Of a DNA stretch of 64,000 nucleotides, positions 9,496 to 20,203 are shown piece by piece. A model generated the notes under the pieces. The model saw nothing but the letters and a program-made list of their open reading frames with translations, ran no database searches and was not told the origin of the DNA. Position numbers and translations under genes: made by a program. The stretch lies in assembly GCA_016212105.1 (NCBI GenBank), contig JACRHJ010000060.1, forward strand, positions 62,001 through 126,000, given 5' to 3'. Numbering within the stretch: position 1 is the first letter of the stretch; each line of letters opens with the position of its first letter. The stretch comes from Nitrospirota bacterium (GTDB lineage Bacteria; Nitrospirota; JACRHJ01).

Positions 9496-12248
9496 CGAGA
9501 TACATCTTAGCCGCGATACTGATACTGGCAGGGTTGTGCGGGCAGGCCCCGGCCCATGCGGACGGCGCGCGTCCCTCCTCTACCGTTAGGACCGTCGCCG
9601 GTGTCGAGTTCGACTACCCCGGCGAGGTCACGCCCGGGTTGAGGTCGCTCGCCGGGATAAGCCCCGGAGACCGTCTGTCCGCGAGGTCGGTGCGTGACGC
9701 CATAAAGCTCCTGTACTTGAAGGGGTTGTTCGAGGACATCACAGTCGAGGGCAGGGACACGGACAACGGTGTAGTGCTCGTCTTCCGCCTCGTGCCAAGG
9801 CCCAGGATTTCGGACGTGGACATCGACGGGAACGACGAGCTTTCAAGGAAGGCCATAATCGCTAGGATGGCCCTGAAGGAGGGCGACTTCGTCGAGACCA
9901 AGCTGATGGAGAAGTCCCGTGAGAGCATCCTGAAGCTCTACAGGGACGAGGGCTTCCCGAATGCCGCAGTCAATATCACCACGGCGCCGGATGACCCGCT
10001 GCATGCCGTCCTCCGCGTGGATATAGTGGAAGGGCTCCCGACCATTGTAGATGAGATAATATTCACCGGACATCCGGTACTGCCTGTCACGGAACTTGTT
10101 GGCGAGCTGGAGTTTGACAAAGGCGACATCCTCCGGAAGGAGGATGCCGACAATTCCGTCAACGCGCTCGCGCTGTATTACGCCGACGAGGACTATGTAA
10201 AGGCTGAGGTGGGCGCGCCTGTCGTGACGCTCGCGGAAAGCAGGGCTGACCTCGACTTCAACGTAGAAGCCGGGCCGCGTCTGGAGGTAGCGTTCGAGGG
10301 GAACCGGTCGGTATCGGACAGGAAGCTCCGCAAGGTCCTGACGTTCTGGAACGACAGGGACCTGAGCGTGGAGACCGTTTCCGAGAACCTCGACAGACTG
10401 TTGGAATATTACAAGGACGAAGGCTGGTACTTCGCCTCGCTCACGTCGCGGATGGAGGAGTACAGGGAACCGCCGAAGGTGCTCGTTACGTTCATCGTGG
10501 ACGAGGGGCCTCGCGTAAAGCTCAAGGGTATAGTATTCGATGGCAACGCCGAGGTGCCGGAAGACGACCTCTTGCGTGTGATGGAGCTCAACCGCTCGTC
10601 GCTGTTATCGTCGAGGCGCATCACCGACAGGCTTGTCGACGAAGACGTCGCGAGGCTAAGGACGCTCTACGAGTCGCACGGCTACCTTAAGGCCGAGGTC
10701 GGCTCCGGCGGGATAGACTTCAGCAGGGACCTGACCGAGGCCACGCTCAAGGTGGCCGTCAAGGAGGGGCCGAGGACGTACGTCACCGCCCTTGCTGTAG
10801 AGGGCGGCGGGCATATCCCGGCCGAAGACGTAACCAGCGTTGTCAGACAGAAGGTCGGGGAGCCGTTCTCGCCGCAGCAGCTCCGGGAGGACCTGGACGC
10901 TGTACTCAACCTATATTCGCAGAGAGGTTACATCCATGCCGGGCTCGACGTGAACAAGGAGTTCTCCGAAGACGGCAGGGAGGTCAGGCTGGTCTACCGG
11001 CTGGACGAGGGGATGCCGGTCACCATCGGGAAGGTAGTCCTCCGCGGCAACGAGGACACAGACGACGGCGTGATAACCCGCGAGCTGCTCTTCGGCCCCG
11101 GCGACCCTTACGACTACGAGAAGATACTCAAGAGCCAGCAGAAGATTTACAGGCTTGGGTTCATGGGACAGGTTAAGGTCCAGCCGGTCGACCCGGAGAA
11201 AGTCGAGCCGGTAAAGGACGTCGTCGTATCCGTGAAGGAGAAGGACGCGGGCGCGGTCGAGTTCGGAATCGGGTACGGCGACTTCGACAGGTACAGGGGC
11301 TTCGCGGAGGTGTCATACAGGAACCTGTTCGGGCTCGGACACAGGATTTCCGCGCGTGGCGAGGCAAGCACCAAGGAGTTCAAGGCGGCGCTGACGTATA
11401 ACTGGCCGTGGTTCACCGGCAGGAAGCTCGACTTCCGGGCGGGTATTGCCTACCTGAACGCAAAGAAGGTCAACTACAGCATAAAGGACCTGGTCGGCAC
11501 CCTTGCCCTCGACAAGACGTTCACGGAGAACATAACCGGCTCGCTTGCTTACCAGTACGAGAACATCAAGCTGCAGGCCATACGCGCGGACGCCGTCCTC
11601 GCCCCAGAGGACAAGAAGAAGTCGAACATAGCGAGCGTCACACCGTCCGCCGTGTTCGACTACAGGGACGACCCGTTCAACCCGTCGCGGGGCTCGGTCC
11701 ATGGCGCCAACCTGAAACTTGCGTCGACCTATATAGGTTCGACCGTGGACTTCGTCAAGCTGACCGCCCAGACGAGCTGGTACATACCGGCGTACAAGAG
11801 GGTCGTGGTCGCGCTCTCCGCGAGGGGCGGGATCGAGGGCTGGTTCTCGGAGGACCTCGAGGTGCCCATAAGCGACCGCTTCTTCCTCGGCGGCTCGTCC
11901 AGCCTCAGGGGTTTCGACGTGGACAAGGTCGCTCCCAAGGGTGCGGACGGCACCCCGGCCGGCGGCGACGCAATGCTCCTCGCTAACGCCGAGGTGCGCG
12001 TACCGCTCCCGTACGGGTTCGGCATCGTTGGGTTCTTCGATACCGGCAACGTCTGGCTCCTCAACAAGAACGTCGCCGCGGCGCACGTGCCACAGGCCGG
12101 GACGAACGGGCTGCGCTACGGTGCGGGCGCGGGACTCCGGTACGACACACCGGTCGGCCCGCTCAGGCTGGACTACGGCTTCAACCTGAGCCCGCTGCCG
12201 GGCGAGTCGAGGTCTATACTTCACTTCACGCTCGGGCAGGCTTTCTAA
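9492..12248 (+). CDS. BamA/TamA (Omp85) family outer membrane protein with POTRA repeats
   Basis: Signal peptide, repeated POTRA-like modules, D15 barrel with FFLGGSSSLRGFD and C-terminal LRLDYGF...FTLGQAF. Confidence 0.9.
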   Translation: MTRYILAAILILAGLCGQAPAHADGARPSSTVRTVAGVEFDYPGEVTPGLRSLAGISPGDRLSARSVRDAIKLLYLKGLFEDITVEGRDTDNGVVLVFRLVPRPRISDVDIDGNDELSRKAIIARMALKEGDFVETKLMEKSRESILKLYRDEGFPNAAVNITTAPDDPLHAVLRVDIVEGLPTIVDEIIFTGHPVLPVTELVGELEFDKGDILRKEDADNSVNALALYYADEDYVKAEVGAPVVTLAESRADLDFNVEAGPRLEVAFEGNRSVSDRKLRKVLTFWNDRDLSVETVSENLDRLLEYYKDEGWYFASLTSRMEEYREPPKVLVTFIVDEGPRVKLKGIVFDGNAEVPEDDLLRVMELNRSSLLSSRRITDRLVDEDVARLRTLYESHGYLKAEVGSGGIDFSRDLTEATLKVAVKEGPRTYVTALAVEGGGHIPAEDVTSVVRQKVGEPFSPQQLREDLDAVLNLYSQRGYIHAGLDVNKEFSEDGREVRLVYRLDEGMPVTIGKVVLRGNEDTDDGVITRELLFGPGDPYDYEKILKSQQKIYRLGFMGQVKVQPVDPEKVEPVKDVVVSVKEKDAGAVEFGIGYGDFDRYRGFAEVSYRNLFGLGHRISARGEASTKEFKAALTYNWPWFTGRKLDFRAGIAYLNAKKVNYSIKDLVGTLALDKTFTENITGSLAYQYENIKLQAIRADAVLAPEDKKKSNIASVTPSAVFDYRDDPFNPSRGSVHGANLKLASTYIGSTVDFVKLTAQTSWYIPAYKRVVVALSARGGIEGWFSEDLEVPISDRFFLGGSSSLRGFDVDKVAPKGADGTPAGGDAMLLANAEVRVPLPYGFGIVGFFDTGNVWLLNKNVAAAHVPQAGTNGLRYGAGAGLRYDTPVGPLRLDYGFNLSPLPGESRSILHFTLGQAF

Positions 12249-12259
12249 TACATAAATAC

Positions 12260-12297
12260 ACTTCCCGCCTTTTTGTAAAAAGGCGGCCCAAAAACTT
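12260..12297. repeat. Hairpin repeat family A, copy 2 (inverted)
   Basis: Reverse complement of the 2900-2937 repeat. Confidence 0.8.
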
Positions 12298-12376
12298 ATA
12301 ATAGTCTGACGTGAAAAGTCTGTCGTCCCGACCGTAGCGGAGGGACCCACATTTGACTTCAATAGGGGCAGGATAG

Positions 12377-13003
12377 ATGCTCAAAAGATTCTTAATTGTG
12401 TTTCTCTTGAACGTTTCCGTTGTAGCGGTTGCGCATGCCTACGTCATCGACAGGGTCGCGGCCGTCGTGAACGGGCATGTAATCACCGAGAGCGAGGTGG
12501 TAAGGGCCGCCGAGACCGAGGCGCTCCGGCGCGGCCTGGCTGGCGACGATGCACACAAGGCCCTCATGGACGAGGCGCTGGGCTCGCTCATTGACAGGAC
12601 GCTGCTCCTCGACGAGGCCCGCAGGTTCAACATAGTCCAGATAACGGACGAGGAGGTGGAGGACGCGTTCGGGCAGGTCAGGGCGCGGTTCGGCTCGGAA
12701 GACGAGTTCATCGAGGCGCTCGGCCATGAAGAGATTACGGTTGAGGAGCTGAAGGCCGACCTCCGGGACCAGCTCCTTGCCTTCGCGTACGTGGACAAGA
12801 GGGTGAAGTTCTTCATAAGGGTCTCGGTGGACGACCAGAAGAAGTATTACGAGCAGAACAGGGAGAGGTTCGGCGGCAGGGAGTTCTCCGAGGTGCACGA
12901 CGAGATACGCGAACTGCTTACGGAAAAGGAGACGGCGGTGAAGCTCGAAGAGTACCTGACCGGACTCAGGGCCAAGTCGGATATAAAAATAATGGGAAAT
13001 TAA
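12377..13003 (+). CDS. SurA-N-like periplasmic chaperone lacking a parvulin domain
   Basis: Signal peptide, VIDRVAAVVNGHVITESEV motif; 208 aa, no PPIase segment. Confidence 0.75.
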   Translation: MLKRFLIVFLLNVSVVAVAHAYVIDRVAAVVNGHVITESEVVRAAETEALRRGLAGDDAHKALMDEALGSLIDRTLLLDEARRFNIVQITDEEVEDAFGQVRARFGSEDEFIEALGHEEITVEELKADLRDQLLAFAYVDKRVKFFIRVSVDDQKKYYEQNRERFGGREFSEVHDEIRELLTEKETAVKLEEYLTGLRAKSDIKIMGN

Positions 13004-13071
13004 GGGTTTATGCGTCTGCGGTGTTGACACGGCCATGCCGTGCCTATATAATCTTTAGTAGTCCGGTTGTA

Positions 13072-13248
13072 TTATTAATCCGGCTACAATAATATGCAAA
13101 CCATGCTAAGTAAGAAAAGTCCCTGGATTCCCGCTGGAGTTTACCCCGGTATGCCTAAAGCCGGGGCGGGAATGACGTGTGCTTGTTCGTCTCCCCGTGC
13201 TTGACACGGGGTCCAGGAAGTTTGCCTATTCTGTTGCCGGACCAATAG
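13072..13248. repeat. MITE-like element, copy 2
   Basis: TTATTAATCCGGC...GTTGCCGG ends, nearly identical to 17299-17473. Confidence 0.8.
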
Positions 13249-13285
13249 GCGGTCTGCTCCGAACAACCCTCCCGGGAGCCTTGCG

Positions 13286-14581
13286 GTGAAAACGTTCAGG
13301 CTTATATTATTCGTGGTTCTCATCGCGGTATCCGCCGCGCTCGCGGTTGCCAAGGACAGCGGCGTCAGGGTGGACGCGGTCAAGGTGGACGGCGTGATAA
13401 ACCCCGTCACGGCCGAGTTCCTCGACAAGGCCGTGAACCAGGCGGCCGTGGACAAGGCCGAGGCGCTGGTCATCCTCCTCGACACGCCCGGTGGCCTCGA
13501 CACGTCCATGCGCCTGATGGTGAAGACCATCACCGGCTCCCCGATACCCATAATAACGTACGTTTCGCCCAGCGGGGCGCGGGCCGCCTCCGCCGGCGTG
13601 TTCATCATGATGGCCTCGCCGGTCGCGGCCATGTCTCCCGGTACCAACATAGGCGCGGCCCACCCCGTGTCCGTGGGCGGCGAGAAGGTCGAGGCCGAGA
13701 TGGCGAGGAAGGTTGAGAACGACGCCGCGGCCTACATCAGGAGCCTCGCCCAGAAAAACGGCCGTAACGCCGACTGGGCGGAAAAGGCGGTAAGGGAAAG
13801 CGTGTCCATCTCCGAGACGGACGCACTGAACAAGAACGTCATAGACATCGTCGCGCCGAACCTGGACGACCTGCTTGCGAAGGTGGACGGCCGGAAGGTT
13901 GTCACATCCATGGGCGAGAGGACGCTCCACACCAAAGGCGCCGCCGTCGTATGGCACGAGATGGGGGCGAGGCTCAGGCTGCTCAAGGCGATAAGCGACC
14001 CCAACGTCGCATACGTCCTCATGATGATAGGCATGCTCGGCCTGTTCTTCGAGCTGTCGAACCCCGGCCTCATACTGCCGGGCGTCCTCGGCGGCATCTG
14101 CCTGATACTCGCCTTCTACTCCTTTCAGACCCTCCCGGTCAACTACGCCGGCATGATGCTGATACTCCTCGCCGTCGTGTTCCTTATCGCCGAGGTCAAG
14201 GTGACGAGCTACGGCTTGCTCGCCGTCGCTGGCGTCATTTCGCTCGTCCTCGGCTCGGTCATGCTCATAGACTCCCCGCTGCCGTACATGAGGATTTCAT
14301 TGTCGCTCATCCTGCCGGCCGCGGCGACTATCACGGCGTTCTTCATGATACTGGTCAGGGCGGCAGTCAGGGCTCGCGGGGCGCGGGTGTCCACGGGCGC
14401 GGAGGGCATGGTCGGCGCGTACGGAGACGCCCGCACCGACATCGAACCGGGCGGTTCGGGCGACGTGTACGTGATGGGCTCCCACTGGTCCGCGTACTCG
14501 GATACGCCCGTCAGGAAGGGCGAAAGGGTCGTGGTGACAGCGATAGAGGGCTTGAAACTGAAGGTAACCAGAAAGTCTTAG
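13286..14581 (+). CDS. NfeD family membrane-bound ClpP-class serine protease
   Basis: [36 protein letters not shown] helices and C-terminal OB-like domain. Confidence 0.9.
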   Translation: MKTFRLILFVVLIAVSAALAVAKDSGVRVDAVKVDGVINPVTAEFLDKAVNQAAVDKAEALVILLDTPGGLDTSMRLMVKTITGSPIPIITYVSPSGARAASAGVFIMMASPVAAMSPGTNIGAAHPVSVGGEKVEAEMARKVENDAAAYIRSLAQKNGRNADWAEKAVRESVSISETDALNKNVIDIVAPNLDDLLAKVDGRKVVTSMGERTLHTKGAAVVWHEMGARLRLLKAISDPNVAYVLMMIGMLGLFFELSNPGLILPGVLGGICLILAFYSFQTLPVNYAGMMLILLAVVFLIAEVKVTSYGLLAVAGVISLVLGSVMLIDSPLPYMRISLSLILPAAATITAFFMILVRAAVRARGARVSTGAEGMVGAYGDARTDIEPGGSGDVYVMGSHWSAYSDTPVRKGERVVVTAIEGLKLKVTRKS

Positions 14582-14594
14582 AAAAGGGGGAAAT

Positions 14595-15368
14595 ATGCCG
14601 GGAATCATGGGCTTGGGTATCGCCGTTTTAATCATCTTCGTGATTATCTCCAACACCATCAAGATACTGAAGGAGTACGAGAGGGGCGTGATATTCACGC
14701 TCGGCCGGGTGGAGATGGAAGGAGGCGTCAAGGGGCCGGGCCTCATAATACTCCTGCCTGTAATCCAGAAGATGGCCCGTGTCAGCCTGCGCACCGTGAC
14801 CATGGACGTGCCGTCCCAGGACGTCATAACCAAGGACAACGTAACGGTCAAGGTAAACGCGGTGGTCTACTTCCGCGTGATGGACGCGAGGCGGGCGGTT
14901 ATAGAGGTCGAGGACTTCTACTACGCGACCTCCCAGATAGCCCAGACGACGCTCCGGAGCGTGCTGGGGCAGTCCACGCTCGACGACCTGCTCGGCAAGC
15001 GTGACGAGATAAACATCGAGCTGCAGAAGATCATCGACCTCCAGACCGAGCCCTGGGGCGTGAAGGTCACGGTCGTCGAGGTAAAGAACGTAGACCTGCC
15101 GGAGTCCATGCAGAGGGCGATAGCGAGGCAGGCCGAGGCCGAACGCGAGAGGCGCGCTAAGGTAATCAGCGCCGAGGGCGAGTACCAGGCTGCCCAGAAG
15201 CTCGCGGACGCGGCCAAGATAATCCAGACCGAGCCCGCCGCGCTACAGCTCAGGTACCTCCAGTCCATGCTCGCGATGGGCGGCGACAAGAACACGACTA
15301 CCATATTCCCCATACCCATCGACCTCATCAAGCCTTTCATGAAGGCCTACAGGGACTCCGGGGAATAG
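14595..15368 (+). CDS. SPFH/band 7 slipin family protein
   Basis: [50 protein letters not shown]. Confidence 0.93.
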   Translation: MPGIMGLGIAVLIIFVIISNTIKILKEYERGVIFTLGRVEMEGGVKGPGLIILLPVIQKMARVSLRTVTMDVPSQDVITKDNVTVKVNAVVYFRVMDARRAVIEVEDFYYATSQIAQTTLRSVLGQSTLDDLLGKRDEINIELQKIIDLQTEPWGVKVTVVEVKNVDLPESMQRAIARQAEAERERRAKVISAEGEYQAAQKLADAAKIIQTEPAALQLRYLQSMLAMGGDKNTTTIFPIPIDLIKPFMKAYRDSGE

Positions 15369-15392
15369 ATGTAGCGGCGTCTGCCGGAGGGC

Positions 15393-17249
15393 ATGATGGG
15401 CGAACGCGGGGGCATGGGTTTCGGGGCGGTGGCGAAGTTCGGCGCGCTGTTTTTCGCCGTACTGCTTGCCGTCCTGAGCGTAAGCGGGCTTTCGCTCCTG
15501 TCCAGGACAAGGGCGTACCTCGAAGAGGACCTCGACAAGCGGCTGAGGACGCTCTCCGAGATAATACCGGCCGAGATCGAGTCCCGCTACCCGGAGTCGA
15601 TAACCGACCCGTATTACCTGTATGCCATTATCGTGAGGGAGTCGCTGGCTGGTTTGACCGTCCTCGACAAGGACGGCTCGGTCGTGTCCGACGCCACGGA
15701 GTTATACAAGTCGGGCGAGAAGTACGAGCCGCTCGGCATAACGGCCGGAGAGTATACCGACGTAGTCCGGGGGGCTACAAGGTCGTCGCCCATAATCAAG
15801 AGAAAGGGGAAGACCGTCCGCTCAGTATTCTTCCCTGTCAGGGCGGAAGGCGGCTCGGTCGCACTGGTGGGCGTCCTGACGCTCGATGCCGGATATATAG
15901 ACGACCTGACGCAACAGGGCACGACCAACTTCATCCTCAAGTCGGTCGCCTTTGTCTTTCTGATTATCATACTGCTGTACGTCATCAGGTCGCTCGTGAT
16001 GTCCCAGAGGGGCCTGGTCAACGCGGTCAGGGGCGAGGGTCTGGACGAGGTGGTTGGCCGCTCCCCCGGCGACAACGTGTCCTTTATGGTCGGCGCGTTC
16101 CATACGATGGTGGAGAAGCTCAAGGAGAAGGAAAAGGAGCTCCAGGAACTGAAGGAGCAGGCCGAGCAGAGGGCGAAGTCGATAGAGAGCTACAATGAGG
16201 ACATTCTCAAGAGCATATCGAGCGGTGTCATGACCTTCGGCCTCGACGGCGCCGTGAGGACCGCGAACCAGGCCGCATACGACATCCTCGGACGTCCGTC
16301 CGGCTCTGCCGTGGGGAAAAACGCAGGCGACGTGTTCGGCGCGGACGGCTGGGTAACCGGCCTAATAAAGAAGACGCTGGACAACGCCGTGCCGGAGAAG
16401 CGCGGCGAGGGCGAGGTCCGGACCGCGGACGGACGAAGCCGCTGGCTCGGGGCGGGCGCGTCACCGCTCTTCGGCGTTGACGGTACCATGCAGGGCGCGA
16501 TCCTTGTGTTCACCGACATCACCGAGGTCAAGGAACTCCGGGAGCGCATGGAGCTGAAGGAGCGCATGACCGTGCTTGGGGACATGTCCGCGGGCATCGC
16601 GCACGAGCTGCGGAACCCGCTGGGCGTTATTTCCGGTTATGCGGAACTCCTTGCAAGGAGGCTCGGCGACGATGCGCAGGGGAAGGATGCGGTAAAGAGC
16701 ATACAGGACGAGGTACGGGTGATGGACGAGATCATCCGGGAGTTCATGAGCTTTAGCCAGCCCACGGAACTAAACATCACCGAGGTAGACGTCAGGTCGC
16801 TGGTCGAGGAGGCGATGAAGGCGGTCTCCGGAGCGGGTGAGGGGGTCGTCAGGAGGTTGAGCCTGCCGGATAGCCAGCTCCTTGTGGAGGGCGACTGGGT
16901 GCTTCTGCGTCAGGCGTTCGTGAACATGATGAAGAACGCGATAGACGCGATGCCGGAAGGCGGCAGCCTCTCGGTGACAGTCGGGTCCGCTGACCCGGAA
17001 ACCGCCGAGGTCGGCCTGCCCGGAACGCATTATATAAGGATAGATATTACGGATACCGGGTCCGGCATAGCCGAAAAGGACCTGAAAAAAATATTCACGC
17101 CGTTTTTCACCACAAAGCCCAAGGGTACCGGCCTGGGGCTCGCGCTTGTGCAGAAGATCCTGGTCTACCACGGGGGCAGGGCGATTGTAAAAAGCGCGCC
17201 CGGCAAGGGCTCGACGTTCAGCGTCTACCTGCCGGCAAAGACACTATAA
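15393..17249 (+). CDS. PAS-containing sensor histidine kinase, PilS/NtrB-like
   Basis: GIAHELRNPLGVISGYAELL H-box, GSGIAEKDLKKIFTPFFTTKPKGTGLGLALV; paired with downstream sigma-54 regulator. Confidence 0.85.
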   Translation: MMGERGGMGFGAVAKFGALFFAVLLAVLSVSGLSLLSRTRAYLEEDLDKRLRTLSEIIPAEIESRYPESITDPYYLYAIIVRESLAGLTVLDKDGSVVSDATELYKSGEKYEPLGITAGEYTDVVRGATRSSPIIKRKGKTVRSVFFPVRAEGGSVALVGVLTLDAGYIDDLTQQGTTNFILKSVAFVFLIIILLYVIRSLVMSQRGLVNAVRGEGLDEVVGRSPGDNVSFMVGAFHTMVEKLKEKEKELQELKEQAEQRAKSIESYNEDILKSISSGVMTFGLDGAVRTANQAAYDILGRPSGSAVGKNAGDVFGADGWVTGLIKKTLDNAVPEKRGEGEVRTADGRSRWLGAGASPLFGVDGTMQGAILVFTDITEVKELRERMELKERMTVLGDMSAGIAHELRNPLGVISGYAELLARRLGDDAQGKDAVKSIQDEVRVMDEIIREFMSFSQPTELNITEVDVRSLVEEAMKAVSGAGEGVVRRLSLPDSQLLVEGDWVLLRQAFVNMMKNAIDAMPEGGSLSVTVGSADPETAEVGLPGTHYIRIDITDTGSGIAEKDLKKIFTPFFTTKPKGTGLGLALVQKILVYHGGRAIVKSAPGKGSTFSVYLPAKTL

Positions 17250-17298
17250 TGCGGAACCCCCTCACCCCAACCCCTCTCCCGCGAGGAGAGGGGATTTA

Positions 17299-17473
17299 TT
17301 ATTAATCCGGCAGCATTATATGCAAACCATGCTAAGTAAGAAAGTCCCTGGATTCCCGCTGGAGTTTACCCCGGTATGCTTAAAGCCGGGGCGGGAATGA
17401 CGTGTGCTTGTTCGTCGCCCCGTGCTTGACACGGGGTCCAGGAAGTTTGCCTGTATTGTTGCCGGTTTAATAA
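17299..17473. repeat. MITE-like element, copy 3
   Basis: TIRs TTATTAATCCGGCAGCATTATATGCAAA and TTTGCCTGTATTGTTGCCGGTTTAATAA are imperfect inverted repeats about 28 bp long; two internal hairpins. Confidence 0.85.
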
Positions 17474-17495
17474 GGGCAGACTTATAACCTGTTAA

Positions 17496-17534
17496 AAGTT
17501 TTTGGGCCGCCTTTTTACTAAAAAGGCGGGACTT
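17496..17534. repeat. Hairpin repeat family A, copy 3
   Basis: AAGTTTTTGGGCCGCCTTTTTACTAAAAAGGCGGGACTT. Confidence 0.8.
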
Positions 17535-17566
17535 TTCTTGCACTCTTCTGGAGATTTGCTCGTAAA

Positions 17567-18928
17567 ATGGTCCCAGTGATACTCGTCATAGAAGACAAAA
17601 AGTCGATGGCCGAGATGCTGGCCGAGACGCTCAGGGCCGAGGGCTTCGAGGCCGTGACCGCGCCGAGCGGCGAGGACGGGGTAAAGGCCGCTCTTGGAGG
17701 TGGGGTGGACCTCGTCCTGACTGACCTGAAGCTCCCCGGCATGAACGGGCTCGAGGTGTTGAGGACTCTGAAGGCCAAGAGGCCGCTCCTGCCGGTAATA
17801 ATGATGACCGCGTTCGGGACTATTGACACGGCGGTCGAGGCGGTCAAGGCCGGTGCGTTCGACTTCCTTACCAAGCCATTCGACATATCGCACATGCTTG
17901 TGCTGGTAAAACGTGCGGTCGAGGCCGGGCAGATGGAGGCGGAGAACATCCTCCTCCGGGAGGAGTTCGCGGAGGTCCTCGGTTTCCCCAAGATAATCGG
18001 CAGGAGCAGGCCGCTTCTGGACGTCGTAGAGATGGTCAGGAAGGCCGCGCCCACGAAGGCAACGATACTGCTCACGGGCGAGTCCGGCACCGGCAAGGAG
18101 CTTTTCGCTCGCGCCATACACCACCTCTCACCGAGGGCCAGGGGGCCGTTTGTCGCCATAAACTGCGCGGCCATCCCCAAGGACCTCATGGAGTCCGAGT
18201 TCTTCGGACACGAGAAGGGCGCGTTCACGGGCGCCGAGGCAAGGCGGCTCGGCAAGTTCGAGCTTGCGGACAAGGGGACTGTGTTCCTGGACGAGGTCGG
18301 CGAGATGGAACTGAACCTCCAGGCGAAGCTCCTGAGGGTCCTCCAGGGCGAGTCCATAGAGCGTGTCGGCGGTTCCGACCCCATAACCGTGGACGTAAGG
18401 GTGGTCGCCGCGAGCAACAGGGACTTGGAGAAGGCGGTGGCCGGGGGCGGTTTCAGGGAGGACCTGTTCTACAGGCTCAACGTGTTCCCGGTGAGGATAC
18501 CGCCGCTCCGGGACAGGGCGGAGGACGTGCCCCGGCTTGCGAGGCATTTCGCCGCCATGTACTGCACGGAGATAAAGAAGCCGCCGCTTGCCATATCAGA
18601 CGCCTCACTGGACGTGCTTTCAGGGCTTCCGTGGAAGGGCAACGTCCGGGAACTCAAGAACTGCATGGAGAGGGCGGTCATTCTCGCGGACGGCGAGATA
18701 AGGCCGGAACACCTGGGCGTCTGCCCGCCGCCTGCGGCGCCGGACGAGTCGGGAGGCTTCGAAGGCCCGCTCCACGCGGTGGCCGAGCGGGCGTCCCGGA
18801 CGGCGGAGACAAAGGCAATACGGGCCGCGCTATCGGCATGCGGGGGGAACAAGACAAAGGCGGCGGAGATACTGGAGGTCAGCTACAAGACGCTCCTCAC
18901 GAAGGTTAAAGACTATGACATTGTGTAG
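17567..18928 (+). CDS. Sigma-54 dependent response regulator, PilR/NtrC-like
   Basis: Receiver domain, GESGTGKELFARAIH, GAFTGAEARRLGKFELA, HTH NKTKAAEILEVSYKTLLTKV. Confidence 0.93.
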   Translation: MVPVILVIEDKKSMAEMLAETLRAEGFEAVTAPSGEDGVKAALGGGVDLVLTDLKLPGMNGLEVLRTLKAKRPLLPVIMMTAFGTIDTAVEAVKAGAFDFLTKPFDISHMLVLVKRAVEAGQMEAENILLREEFAEVLGFPKIIGRSRPLLDVVEMVRKAAPTKATILLTGESGTGKELFARAIHHLSPRARGPFVAINCAAIPKDLMESEFFGHEKGAFTGAEARRLGKFELADKGTVFLDEVGEMELNLQAKLLRVLQGESIERVGGSDPITVDVRVVAASNRDLEKAVAGGGFREDLFYRLNVFPVRIPPLRDRAEDVPRLARHFAAMYCTEIKKPPLAISDASLDVLSGLPWKGNVRELKNCMERAVILADGEIRPEHLGVCPPPAAPDESGGFEGPLHAVAERASRTAETKAIRAALSACGGNKTKAAEILEVSYKTLLTKVKDYDIV

Positions 18929-18964
18929 CCGGTTACACAACCGGACTGTGTAACCGGTTACACA
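18922..18964 (+). promoter_or_regulatory. Two tandem 18-bp palindromes (enhancer-like sites)
   Basis: TGTGTAGCCGGTTACACA (18922-18939, one mismatched pair) and TGTGTAACCGGTTACACA (18947-18964, perfect palindrome), centres 25 bp apart. Confidence 0.8.
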
Positions 18965-19037
18965 ATGGCCCGGCCATGCGCTCCGCGCAGGCCCGCAACA
19001 CGCTGAAAATATTGATAATGCCGGTATTGTTCATTGC

Positions 19038-19053
19038 TGGCACGGAATTTGCT
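19038..19053 (+). promoter_or_regulatory. Sigma-54 (-24/-12) promoter for minor pilin cluster
   Basis: TGGCACGGAATTTGCT matches TGGCAC-N5-TTGCW. Confidence 0.85.
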
Positions 19054-19076
19054 TGTTAATATGGCAAGGAGGATAC

Positions 19077-19676
19077 ATGAAACAGGTAATGGACAACAGG
19101 GGCTTTACGCTTGTGGAACTGGCGATAGTCCTGGCCGTCGCTGGCATAATCGCCACCATAGCGATACCGAACTACCTGAAGGCCTTGCCGAAGATAAGGG
19201 TGAACCAGGCCATGGCGGACGTCTCCGGCCTCATGATAAAGGCTAAACTCAGGGCCATATCCGAGAACCATGCTTATATCGTCGTGTTCGACACCTCGAC
19301 CAACAGCTGCAGGCTTTACAAGGACAGCGACCATGAGTTGGACGCGGATGCGGGCGAATTACTCCAGACCGTGAACATAGGCGTCCTTTATCCCGGCATC
19401 ATCATCAATTTTAACGTCAACAGGGACACCAAGGGTGTGCCGTTCGTCGCGCCGCTTTACAGGGTCAAGTTCGAGGACCTGGGCGGCACAGTCCATGCCA
19501 GCGAGGTCTTCCTGCCCAGCGGCTCGGCCATGTATTCTGGCGCGGTCTACCTCATACCTTCCCAGGACGTCGCCGCGTCGCGCTACGACAGGAACAGGGC
19601 AATCACGGTCCAGGCGATGACGGGTTTTATAAAGACATGGAGCCATGACAACTCTTACGACGGGGAGTGGTACTGA
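19077..19676 (+). CDS. Type IV prepilin-like protein (GspH/FimT type)
   Basis: MKQVMDNRGFTLVELAIVLAVAGIIATIAIPNY; AGGAGG at 19067-19072 before ATG 19077. Confidence 0.88.
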   Translation: MKQVMDNRGFTLVELAIVLAVAGIIATIAIPNYLKALPKIRVNQAMADVSGLMIKAKLRAISENHAYIVVFDTSTNSCRLYKDSDHELDADAGELLQTVNIGVLYPGIIINFNVNRDTKGVPFVAPLYRVKFEDLGGTVHASEVFLPSGSAMYSGAVYLIPSQDVAASRYDRNRAITVQAMTGFIKTWSHDNSYDGEWY

Positions 19677-20179
19677 TAATGAAAAAAGCGCTAAACAACA
19701 AAGACGGTTTCACCCTTGTCGAGTCCATGATGTCGCTCGTGGTCCTCATGGTCGGGATACTCGCCGTCATACAGCTGTTCACGCTGTCCATCAGCGGCAG
19801 GAGAAACGGCAAGGACCTAAGCATCGCCAACAACCTGGCGAAGCGTCTCATGGAAGACATGAAGAACGTCGGCGTGGACACCGCCATTAACAACATGAAC
19901 AACCCGGCCGTGACGTACCCGCAGGAAGTGGAGGACGGGGACGGGGTCAAACGGTATGTGTTTTTTGCCGGTACCGCGCCGGCCGCGAACATAAGGGAGC
20001 AGAAGGTAGCCACGGCGAATAAGGTGTTCACGGTCAGGGTGGAGTCTCTGGATGACCAGCCGGATACCAACCTAACCACCGTGATAGTCACCGTGACGTG
20101 GGTGGGCCTGGACAGGACTGCCAGCACGGGCAGCACGAAGACGCATTCCGTGAGATATGTGACGATTTATTATACATGA
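19667..20179 (+). CDS. PilV-like type IV minor prepilin
   Basis: KDGFTLVESMMSLVVLMVGILAVIQLF. Confidence 0.85.
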   Translation: MVLIMKKALNNKDGFTLVESMMSLVVLMVGILAVIQLFTLSISGRRNGKDLSIANNLAKRLMEDMKNVGVDTAINNMNNPAVTYPQEVEDGDGVKRYVFFAGTAPAANIREQKVATANKVFTVRVESLDDQPDTNLTTVIVTVTWVGLDRTASTGSTKTHSVRYVTIYYT

Positions 20180-20203
20180 TTCAAGCAACTGCCGGAGGTA
20201 GTC

